From Chamaea fasciata (taxonomy: Eukaryota; Chordata; Aves; Passeriformes; Sylviidae), in NCBI GenBank assembly GCA_029207755.1, contig JARCOQ010000007.1:39637656-39701655 (forward strand): a stretch of DNA of 64,000 bases, given 5' to 3'. Within the stretch, counting starts at the first letter, position 1. Every line of letters begins with the position of its first letter. Positions 34,501-46,500 of this stretch are shown piece after piece. Under the pieces are notes generated by a model. The model had not been told where the DNA came from. It did not search any database and saw nothing but the letters and a program-made list of their open reading frames with translations. Made by a program: the position numbers and the translations under genes.

Positions 34501-37500
34501 GCTCAGGGTGGTGGTGAAGTGGAAAACTTCTCCTAGCGGTGGTAGCCAGAAGGGTGTGAAGTGAGACAATGTTTGTAAGATGAGATATTACATTACATTA
34601 GTCCATACAATATCACTGTTAAAAGGGGAAGAAGCAAATCTGTGGTCAGATGAGAAGTGAGGAAATGCTCATTTCCTGAAAGCTAGACCATTTATTTTGA
34701 CTCTTTCCTTCCACCATACTAAAGACATCAACTCACTCTAAAACTTTGAGGGTACATGTGGTGCCTTTGCTAGTCCTAGGTTTTCCAGCACCTGGGAGGT
34801 GAAAGGAACCAGAGTGAATGGTCTCATGACACCCGAGGAAACAGGGGTGGTGGACTCAGTCGAGCCTCAGCCTGGTTTGGTGTGAAGTAGAGAAGATCAG
34901 CTTCCACTGCAGATAGGACCTGAGCTTCTGAGCTCACTGGCAGAAGAGCAGAGAAGCTTGGACCCCACAGCAGCCTCCAGAGATGTATTAGAGGTGCCAC
35001 ATCAAGAACTAGGCTGTGGCTGTGTGGATCAGCTGAGTTCTAAGCCAGAATGGACTTCCCTTGTGGGAAAGAAACAAATCCTTCTGTCCAGGTCTGTTAT
35101 GACTGCTCTCCTCTGGATGGTCTGTTGTAAGGAGGCTCCAGCAAGACTTTCTCCAATGCCCCAACAAGGTTTATGGTAGTAGTGGTGGGGGGGGCATGCA
35201 CCAGTGCTATGTGTGCAATACAAAACTAAGTCCTCTGGCTCTACTCATGATCAGTAAAGATCTTGAAGGTGCAAAAGATGCTTGAAGGAAAAAGACTCTG
35301 GTAATTCCTTTTTGCCATTTGGTATTTCAACAGAGAGATCCTCATTCTGCTCCTAAGGTGGCTTCCAACTCCAACAAAATACCTTGTCCCCAGTTTTGTT
35401 AATACTGTGCTGCTCTGTGCTGCTATGACAATGCTGTATATGAGTGATGAGCAGAACAAGCACTATGCAGAACAAAGCAGTCCTGAAAATGCTGCACTTT
35501 CCCTGGTTAAGCATTGCTTTCTGTGGTACTGGCACAACCTTGCAGAGGTTTCAGCTTCTTTCCCTACCTCCAGACTTTTCTTATTGTTCCACACAGACTC
35601 CCTGTGGCACACGGTAACAGTGGCCTCCACAGCCTCCTTCCCCATATCCAGGGATTTTTTCTTGTATCCTACCACATCTGTTTGCAGGAGCAGACCAGGG
35701 GGCTGATTTTCAAGGGGCTTCCTGTGGCTGCTTCAATGCCTGCAGGCACAGTGCAGGGGAGTGTGAGGCTTGCAGAGCCACTTGGCATTTCTGACGATGA
35801 TGACGGCTCCATGGGTGAGCTGCCACCCCTCTCACAGTGGGAGGTCTGTTAGGGGAGTGCTGCGGATGCCAAGTCAGACATTACAAGATCCAATTTTCCA
35901 GTGAAATTCAGACTTTTCTCTAGGACAAAAAACTTGAAAAAACACGTGGAGTGGGAATAAAAACAAAACAATAGCCTTCAAAGACTTGTTTCTTAATGCA
36001 GTTAAAACCCATAGGAGGAGAGAAAGCAGCCCAGGAAGATCTGCAGTAAGCACAATGAGTGGGTGCACAGCCCAGCCCATGCTCAGTCTGACTGTAGCTG
36101 GAAATAAGGGACAGGGGGCACTGAAAAATCAGGACCTGGAAAATGCAGGTTTGCTCCTGCACCCAGAAAGTCCACCATCTGCACAGAAGGGTGAGACTTG
36201 TAGCCTTTGGCAGTACTGGAGATGGTGTCCACTGATATGAGTGTTCTCCTGGAATGCTGCTTGTTCCAGAGGTGTGTGGTCTTACGGATGGGGAGGAGGC
36301 AGAAAAGCAGGGCTGTGATCCCCTCTAAACAGAACTCTCTTCTATCAGTTTCCTTTATCTCCATGTGCCTGAGAAGGGGCAAGGCTTTGGGAAAACCAGT
36401 ATCCAAATCCACACCTGCCATGAGGTATGTGTCAACCTGTAGCTCCCGTCTTGTCGGGTTTAATTTCCACAGACCGTCTCCTAATATTATTCCAACACGT
36501 TCTGTCTACCGACCACTGTATCCCCCAAAATAACACATGGTCTGGCAGGTAAGCAGGAGTAACTCTGCCCAGCAGTGTACCTGCTGCTAGCCCTGCATCC
36601 TGAGCTTGCTGCAGGACAGGACATTGCTTCAATGCAGGTTGCTCACTAGCACTGCTCAACTACCATGCTGGTTCCTGAACTCCCTTTCAGCCACATCCTA
36701 GTGTCTCTACTTAGCTGTTTCATCAGCCTCCATTTCCCTTTTCCCACCATCAGTCTTCTCCAGGTTTTACTTTCCAGCTTCTGTTTTCCCCTACCCTTCT
36801 GTTCTAGCCTTTCACTGTGTGCTCCATTGCTTTCTCCAAGTACAAAAGACCCAAGAGGGTCATTGAATGTCTCCCCCTGATTTATCCTATCTTGCAACAC
36901 AACACATTTCATCCACCAAATTCTGGCCAGAGCTGAAGGACTGCAGCCGCATGGCAGCATGCAGGTGTCCTGCCTCCCTCCAGGGCCCTGCCTCTGGCTC
37001 ATCTCCTTCTTTCAAGGATCAGGCAACAACCAGCCTTTGCTCCAACAGCTCATGGAGCAAGGCTCTCCCCCTTCCCCTAGGGCTGTCTCTGATGTATCAC
37101 AGGGGTCCTATCTTTAGTTCTCACTTGCGTGAGCAACAGCAACTCCCAGGAACTTCTACTATAGCCTGCTGGAACACCCACCTCTGTGCCCACTTCTCTG
37201 AAGACACTGAACAATGTACAGCCCCCACACAGCAGCACACCACACAGCCCAAGCATAGCCTAAGGAAATATCTAACACTGAAGTAACACTCACTCCAGAG
37301 ACTCCTGGCCAGGTCAACCCTTAATTCTGAGCTCAGCTTTTAACATGGTCTCATTAGGATGCAGACAAAGCATTTGAGTGCCTTGGCTTTTCTAATGCTG
37401 AGCAAAACAAAAAAATAGCGAGGATTGGTCATGGTAAGTTTGCTCGGACAGATGCCTGCCTCCTATTCTTCTTCTCTGATGTCTTTCCGCACACAAACAC

Positions 37501-40500
37501 GTACCAAACATGAAAGCTGCAGACGATGGAGACATCCGGACGTATCCAGACTCTACTAACAATCAGTGTCTCGGGCAGACAGTCAATCCAAACAAGTTCC
37601 CCATTTGTCTAGCTCTTGCCTGGCTGCACTTCTGTACGTTTGTAAGTGTTTACACTGAACTAGCTTCTGCCATTTCTGTCTCTAGTTGCTGGAATTAAAT
37701 TCCCAGTGCTGTCAAGTCTGCTCTGGTGCATGCTTCCCCAGGACATATGAGAGCAAGGAGTTCTCTATGAAAATCACAGTGTTAAGAAGAAAGCTGGAAA
37801 CATACACTGGACATGTCATCTCTGTGCACGAGACACCAGATCACTGAACTACAGCCCAGTGACTTTGAGTGAGCATAACACAAGCCAGCAAGACCAGAAG
37901 GCAGAAGGAATGTGAGTGTGGGATGTGGTCTACAGGCAGGAAGTACATGGAACAATGCCTTCACACTGGCATGGAACTGGAAACCCTGGCAGATAAGGCC
38001 CAAGGCAATGAGAGGTCAGAGTGCTTGGCGGCTCTGTTAAGGAAGTAAGGTCACTGAGAAAGAACTGTTTCCCTGAACTCCGCTCTGGGGTCAGCTATCT
38101 TGTGTATGAAGGCAACATGCCAAAGAAAGGCATGCCATCCACCTGAGCTTCTCACTCCACAACACCTGGGCTCTCTTAGGCTGCCTCCATCATGTGTCTG
38201 CCTTACGGCTCCGTGCACCAGAGGTGGCCAAAGCAGGAAGATACTTGTATACCATTGAACAGGATGAAAATAGCTTCTTCAATTAGCCTGAATTCCTGCC
38301 AAAATCACAAGAGCCATTAAGTCTCCAAGGAAGAACTTTATCACCCAAAGCCAGAGGGGATTTCTTGTGGCACAGGAATAGAAAAGACCCACATGAATAC
38401 ATTTTTCATATCTCCCTGGAATTAGTCTGAAAACAAAGCCAGACAAGCATCTGTCCACTCAGTGAAGACCAGCAGTGACAACTTGCCTTGAGTTGCAACT
38501 GCTCCTGGGACACAGAGCAGGTGTTGAGCTGTGAGCTCTGGAGCCTGCTGGCAGCTAGGAGTAATTTCTTAAGTGCATTTGCTCTACTGGTTGGCTGACT
38601 GCAAGGAGCACATGGGGGTATTTTGTGTCTGTTTTCACATCTTAGAAGCCTGTGATTAGACACATTTTGAAGCTCTAAATCCAGCAGAGCAAATCACTGC
38701 TGCAGCTCTGGCTGCATTCTCTGCAATCACCTTGCATCCTGGCAAGGAGAAGGAGAAAGGAGGTGCAGAGTTTTTGCACCAATCTGCAGCCTACCTGAAG
38801 TATTAAGCAGCCTCCCTGCTTTCTAATGGAGGGATCACAGAAAGACGGGTGAGAAACACGGAGACTGCTGCAGGATGGGGAAGAGAAAGCCATGACTGGG
38901 GTTGTGAAGGTCAGAGACAAAGAAGAGGGGCTGAGGCCTGTGTGGAGCATTTCCTTGTCTGTACTGAACCCCGGGGTCACTGCCACACCACATATGCCCA
39001 AGACGTTTTTGGGGCTGGCACATGGGTAAGGGCAGGCAAGCAGTAGTGTGGCCAAGGCCACAGCACAGCCATGCAGCCGGAGAAGATGACAGCAATCAGA
39101 GCTCCCAAGATCTGGACTGGGTTCCAGGATGCTGACAACCTCGTCTGTGATTGCAAGGAATTTGGCTCCAGTCAGCCCTACCCCTGGCTGAGGAGGAATT
39201 GATTTGAGAGAGGATAATGAGACGCAAATTCAGCCCTTGGGAATGTGTGTGTAAGCAAGCAAGAAAAACTCTGAGCAGAGAAAGAATTCACCAACATCAC
39301 ACTTGCTTGCAAAACCTGCCACCTTGGATACCTACACTCTATTCAGGAGTCAAAGTCTCTTGAACCATGGGGATTGTTTCCTTTAGTTCTTTGATCCAGT
39401 GAAGGGATGTGATTGAGCAGGCAGGCAGCAATGAAAGGGGGTAGGCAGGCAGACAGGCAGGGAAGAGGTGAGCAGCTCCCTGCCCATATTCCTCTCGGTC
39501 AGTGCACCTTCCCCTGTACCACACCCAGTCAGCACTGGATGCTGAAGCCACTGTGCCCACAGGACTGCCTCCTCTCCAGTCAGGAGTCCTCCTACATGGC
39601 CTCTCCACCTCAACACAGGATGGGACTGTGGTGCAAGGGGCACCATGAAGCACCCTGAGCAGAGCAGATGAGGAATCCCCATCTCCTGCTAGATCAGTCT
39701 GTCCAGCTCCCAAGTGCAGCAGAAACAGAGCTGGACGCCCATGCCCCTGGAACAGACTCTGGGTGTGCTCCTGCCAATTGTTTGATGTAGTGTTATTTCC
39801 AGAGCCCCTGCCAAACCCGTGTTGGGCCCAGAGCAAGCCTGTAACTCTATAGGGCCAAGTCTGCAGCCTCCTCCTCCAACCTAGAAATGCACCTCCTAAA
39901 ACCATGGCTGCTTTTTTCCTGTTTCTCCTTCTGAATGGGGCTAGCATGGTGGGAACTGTTGGCCACATGAGCCTGGGCCCAGCACCCAAACCAGAGCACT
40001 GTTCCATGGTGGGCTGGGGCAGCAGCTGGCATGACCCTGCACTCACCTGGGACATGGTGCCCATCCCCAAGGACCTTAGGCCAAGGAGAGCCATGTATCA
40101 CAACCCATAGCTCTGCTCCCTGCCTTGGCTACATGAGAAGCCAAATAATTTTTGCTCATCAAGGGTGTAGGCTGTCCCTCATGCTGTCCCAGCTCCTGGC
40201 CAGCAGCAGTACTCACCTGGCCGGGGGGGACAGGCCAGGCACTGGTCCACACCCCAAAAAAGCCCCACACTGCCGCAGCAATCCTCCAGCTTGGTTAGCC
40301 CTGGCAGGGGGTTGGTGCACTGCAGAGAAAGGAGCAGATCAGGCTTGTGTGGGATGCAGAGGAAACATGCGCCCAGCTGGTAGGGCAGCAGCACAGCCAG
40401 CAGAGGGAATGACTGTCTGAGGTCAGAGGCTGGCACAGCCCTCTTGGCACAGCTCCCCACTTTTTACTATCTTAAGCCAGGGATGTGGATTAAGATAGTA

Positions 40501-43500
40501 AAAAGTTGTGCTGACAGAACCTCCCTTGACTGCACCCTTCAGAGGGGAAGGGGCCATCAAACAGGCAGAGATGAACCAGAGATGATATCACCTGGCAAAG
40601 CCCCAGAATCAGCCCCTTGCCTGGCTCATTAGCCTGTGAAATGGGTGCACCACTCCAGCCCGGCGGGGAGCTTGTTGTCAGGCACTTTCCTCTGCTGAAT
40701 GAATCTCTTTCCCCCGCTCTCGGCAAGGCCCTCTGGATTACAGGCTTCCCCATTAGAGCGGAGCCGCTGGGCCCACAGGCTGGAGCTGGCCCTGGTCCAG
40801 GCACGCGTGGCCGCCTGCCCAGCACTCGCATACCGATCGGCTCGGCTGTGGCTGCGCGGGGAGCGGCAGGCACTCCCCGCCCAACTCCCACCCTCTCCCA
40901 GGCACGGCATCAACCCAGCTGGGTGAGGTGTGAGCATAGCAAGGGTACCCCCTGCCGCCCCTAGAGCATCTCTTACAGCCTTTCCAGGCATCCCTAAGCA
41001 TCTCTGTGAATCATCACCCTCTGCTCCTATGGTCGCAGCACTGCCATCTCCCCACAGAGAAGCAGGGCTTTTCTAGCCCCAAGTTCTGATCTCCTCTATT
41101 TTTGCACTAGAGAATGGCTAAGAATATTTCCTGCTAGAAACGACTTGGATGGGAGTGACTGAAGAATGGGATGGGAACTGAGAGCAGCCCCCCAAAAAGG
41201 CTGGGGAGGAGTGGGGACAGGGCTGAGTCCCAGACTGCCAGGCTGGGAGTCTCTCTGAGCATGAACTGCTCTGGGGGAGCTCACAGGTGTTCCTGTGGGT
41301 GCCAAAAACTTCCAATGCTTTTCCAGTGACGCAAGAGAAACATATGGGGAAAGACAAAATAAGAAATTACGATGACTGTGGGACAGGGGTGAGAAAGTCC
41401 CTCACGTGCATTTGCTTCCCAAGCCCCAGTTGAGCTCTCCAGGAAGGCATCGTTCCATGGAAATCAGACTTCCATTTATCGTCTGAGAGGGAAAGGAATT
41501 TTCCTATGTTTTATACGTTTCCTACAATAATCGCAGAGCATGGCTGTAAATGTTGCTATAAATAGGGCACCCTTTTAAAACCAGACTGTGTGTGAAAGCC
41601 ATCAAGTCTGGGCTGTGCTGCCCCAGGGCACAGCCTGGTCAGGGCAAGGCAGTGAGGTCTCTCTGTTGGATTAAAGCAAGGAATTAATTTAATTAAATTT
41701 CTTCCCAAGTACTAACACATTGCTGCCTGTGCCCAAGGCACCTGCATGATGCCCATGCTGATGCTGAACAGCTTCACAGAATAAAGCCACCCCCTATACC
41801 CCAAAAGCCAAAGCTCCCCTACCTCAGAACATGAAATACACCAACACTTGAAGATGATTTCTTACCTGCCCATGGAGAGCCTCCCGAAAGCACCTCCCCA
41901 GCAGCCCCGGGGCTCTCTGCTGTTGCTGTCTGCTCTCAGTGGCAATGCTGTTGCCATTCCCATGGGCATAGGTGTACCAGGGCACAGCAGCCAGCTGAGG
42001 CACCAGGACTGCCTCCACACTGTTCTCTTCCGACACCTCTTCATCACCCCGCACCCTGGCCACCTGGTGTATTTGCACGATGGCTTCTGGAGGGTGGTTG
42101 ATGTGGACGTTCACCAGAGAAGGGTTTAGGGAAGCTGGAAGATGAGTTGACACCACATCTGTGACAATCTGGCAACAATTTGGCACCCAAAGAGTATCAT
42201 CACAAACAAAGTCACATGGGAGGAGAGGTAGACTGAGCCCACCAGGAAATCTAGAGGAAGACTGCATCTAAGAGAAAATATTTCTCTGTCCTAAAAAGAG
42301 GACAAACCTACCAAAATCTCCACAAGAAACTAGGGAAACCTCCTGTCTAACAACCTGGCCTGAAACAGCAAGCATAAGGAGGTAATGGCCTCCTTAGGCC
42401 TGTTAAAAAATATCTAAGGAGCATACCAGTAGGAGTAAAATGTGGGGTCTGGAGTCATTGGCCATGCTCACCCAGTTGGTTGGACAAGGGCAGGGTGTAT
42501 GTGGAGTGCCTCATGGAGCTGCCAGCTGGGGTCTTTGGGCCTCTTCCTCCTTGATTCTTTTCCAAAGAGGGAGCTGGCAGGTGGCAAAACTTCCCTGTGG
42601 AGTTGGAGGGGCACCAGCATTCATCCCGGCCCACGCAGCGCCCTCCATTCAGGCAGGGGATCTGACAGAAGTCTGCAAGGCAAAGCGATGTCTGCTTAGA
42701 GGAGGAACTGAGACACTGGCTCTAGCCAAAGGCAGCTGGAGGACACCAGGCAGCTGAACCTGGACAGCACTAACCCCAGGATGTCCCAAGGACCAGGTCT
42801 AGCACTGGGCTGGGGTCAGCACTTCCTGCCTGGAGGCAGGCTCAGGTCCCTGCTGGGCAACACCATTTTCCCAAGTTCTGCTCACAACTGGAATCGTGGC
42901 TTGAAGAAGATGAACCGTCCCTTGGGCTCTGGGGGGCCACAGCCAGGCTGAGCCATCCATGTCCTGGAGGCTGCCAAGGTGGTGTTGCTGACACAACAGG
43001 ATTTGTTGGAGTGGGTCAGGAGCTATGGCAGCCATGTGTAGCCAACTCTGCCCAATTTCTTCACTTCTGCATCACCCCCTCCCCACTTGGCAGGGTTTTT
43101 ACTCCTAGCCCAGAAGGGAACTCAGCAGGATAGGAGAGGCAGACAGAGAGAACAGGCAGAGAGCCACATCCTCAGAGCCTGTCTCACATCCAGCCCTGGC
43201 CCTGCCAGCAGTTCATGTGAGAGAAGTGTAGAGTGGGACAAAAGAATCAGAAGCAATTCATCGGCACAGGGTCGGAAAAAGCATCCACAGATGAAACCAA
43301 AGTTATGTCCTTTCTGACCTCATCAGATGCTTGGAGCAACCCAGAGCATCTCAGAGTGAACTACACTCGAGCAACACATGGGATTCCTTTACAGATTATC
43401 CTGACTCATTTCAGTGTGAGATGAGACACTGCTGCTCCACATTCCTGGATGGCTTGTCAGATTCATCCCAGGGGATGAACACCCATCCTGTTTCAAATTC

Positions 43501-46500
43501 ATTTGCTCAAGCCCAGCACTCAGTTTAGGGGAAGGAGACACATTTTTGAACTGGGACTTAGGCAGAAATTGCTGTGAACACAGTCTTCCATCAGTGTCCA
43601 CAACAGCATGACTTTTAATTCTCTCAGTGTTAGAGGAAATTGAGTGATATATAGGCACTCAGAGGACAAGTCCCAATAAGTCCAGCATGTGGCTCCCACC
43701 AGTTAGATCCAAAACAATGTGACCAACCCACAGCTGGATATCCCAGTGACTTGATGAGCAATCCCAGTGACTCTGAAAGGTGAGCAAGCCCTGTTTATAA
43801 GAACAGTTTACAACCTGCAGCCAACTCTCCTGGCTGCCATGTGAGTGAAAGGAGAGAACAGGAGGAAATTAGGTGATGAAAGTCAGCCCCAAGACTGGAT
43901 GCCAACTAAAGCAGTGAGCTGGCTCTGAGAAGAAGGGGGTGGTGAGGCTTGGCTGCAGGCCTGACTCAAGCACACACATCCCCTCTACCCAGGGTGAGAT
44001 GGAAACAGGATGTGCTTGCCCAGGAAAGAGAGCAATGAGGCAAAGTCTGTCTTCCTCCTCCAGAGAGAGAATAAGTCCCAAAGACCCCAGAAGACATTTT
44101 CCAAGGCACTGAGAGAAGCCATCGCTTCCCCTCCCTACAGCAGCCCAAGCCCTTAGTCTGTAGAGTTAGGAAAAGCAGGAAGAGTAGAGAAACAGGTAAG
44201 AAGGTGGAGGACATAGGGGTGCTCACAGATGCGGAAGCCAGATTTGGGATCGTGGTCATGCCCCCCTTGGCTATAGAGAGTGGTGGTGTCTCCTTTCTCG
44301 CAGCTGTTGTAGCAGCGCCCACTCTGGCATGTCTGTTTGCAGATGGTGGGTGTGAAGACAATTTTTATCTTCCTAATCTTCTCTGTCAGGTTGGCCCCTA
44401 AGAAAGAAAAATAGTACTAAGTGGAAACAGCATCTCCAGGCCAGGGGAGCTGTTATTCGCAGCTCAAGCTCCAAACAATCCCCAGTGCAAAGAGAGGTCT
44501 ATGTCTCTCCTCAAGGTGGTGGAGTCACCATCCCTGGAGGTGTTTAAGAAAAGACTTGATGTGGCACTTAGTGTCGTGGCCTAGCTGACAAGGTGGTTTT
44601 ACGTCATTGATTTTACTCAATGATCTTTAAGATCTTTGCCAACCTAGCTGACTCTGTGATTCTATGATTGTCTCCTTGCCCCTTGCTCACTCCAGCCTGT
44701 TTTCTGCTTCAGTATCTGCAAGTTTGTCAACACATGAACAATGGCAAGCAGCATGCTCTGCCTGCCCCGTTGGAGTGGCATAACAGTGTGAAGGGACACA
44801 CATGCACTAACTTCATCATAAAGGAGTTTTCCCATTTTAAGCAATATTCTTCCTCCAGAAGTTGGAAGACTTGCTGCTCTTAAACCACTCGAAGTCTCCC
44901 CACATGAACACACTGGCATCCAGAAGAGAGAGCATCAGGTCTTAAGAAAACCACTGCCTCCCTACAAGTGTCCTCTGACCTCCTGCAGCTATCTGTGGTC
45001 TTCTGGTCCCTCACCATCCTCCCATATGATGGAAAATCACACTCAGAGATCTTCAGGACTTGTGGAAAATGGTCAACAGACAGAACTACTGTGTAACAAG
45101 CTGACTTGACACCAGAGCCTTCCATCCCACCCCAATGGGACAGGCATGGGCTGCCCTTGCTGTGCTCACCCCCCTCCCTGTTTCAACCCCCACTTTCAGA
45201 TTACAGCTTCAACCAGGTTCATGGCTCTGCTCACAAGGGCTGAAGTGCCACATGGTGCCTCCTTGGGGAATCATGGCTTCAGGAAGGAACCAAGCTGCAG
45301 AAGACAACTGGCATCTGTCCTAGCTGGGAAAGCATTGAGGCTCAGCATCTGCATGTCCCAGCAACCTGGCCTAATCCCTGCTCATGTCAGAAGGCATCGA
45401 GGCAGCAGTCAAAGGGAAGAAATAAATGCTGGTTGCATAATCTGACCTTGAGAGCTGCTCAGACTGAGGAGTAAGCTGGGAGACACCATTCCTACAGACT
45501 GAGGCAATTCCCCTTCAGGGCAGTGTGGTGGGGTGATGTTCATCATCTGAGATGCAACTGTCATATCCCCCGGTTCTTGTCTCAAAGCCATCAGCATTTT
45601 GCTTCCCTGATGTGTGCCCCTTTCTTTGCCAAGCCCAGCAATGCCCATGCTGACCTTCCCTTTTCATTCCACTGAGCAGCACAGTTCCGGGAGTCCACGG
45701 TTTCTTGGGGATCCCCAGTCAAACTGTTGCCCTATCCCATGACCCCACCAAGAAGCCCCAGAAGAATGACAGCCCTGCAGGCCTTACCCTTTGCAGACAA
45801 GGTGTGCTCCTGGGAAACAGCATGTGGGCCAGAGCTGCTCTGCTCATGTCCATTCCCATTGGGGAGTGCATTAGAGGTGAGCTGGCCACTGCTGGCTGGG
45901 TAGCGCCGCACAGTCCTTGATGACCCTGTGTGCTGAGGGGATATGGGAGAGCCAATTCTGCTCTGAATCCTGTGGAAGAGAAAAAATGAACCAATATGCC
46001 TCACAAGTGACTGCACTGACCCACAGTGCCTGTCCACCAATGAACCTTGCAGCAACCTTCACTGCCAAGCTGCCTGAGCCGCAATCTGGACACAGATTTG
46101 TCTACCTGAGCAGCATCCCACTCCTCCCCTACTTTCAGTCATCACCATGGCACACTGTTTCTCTCTAGGAACCATGCCCCATGTCCTGAGCCTGCCGGGA
46201 CACAGCGTTCACCAAGACACCTTCTCTGTACCATCACATCAGGCTGTCCTTCCACAGGGATGCTTTGCCAGCCTTGAAAAACCTCTGCCTGCCCATCACA
46301 CTCAAGGTCTGTTCCTTGACCACAGCAAACATAAGCAGCTCCAAATACACTTGTTCTTATGGTGAAAGTTTTCTCAAGACCTGCCATTCCAGCCCCAAAC
46401 AAGCACTAAAAACACAGTAAGACGGTCAGACAAGAGGCCAGACCAAGCAAATACACAAAACTTGGCCCATGAGAGTAACAAACAAGAGAGAATGACCAAG

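Larger units (their letters stand above)
31633..40216 (-). other. LTBP2: LTBP2 intron between E6 and E7
   Basis: 8.6 kb. Short tandem duplications lie at 32538-32583 and 33333-33390. Long open frames, such as 251 codons on the - strand at 39339-40094, have no known domain. No exon recognised. Confidence 0.7.
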
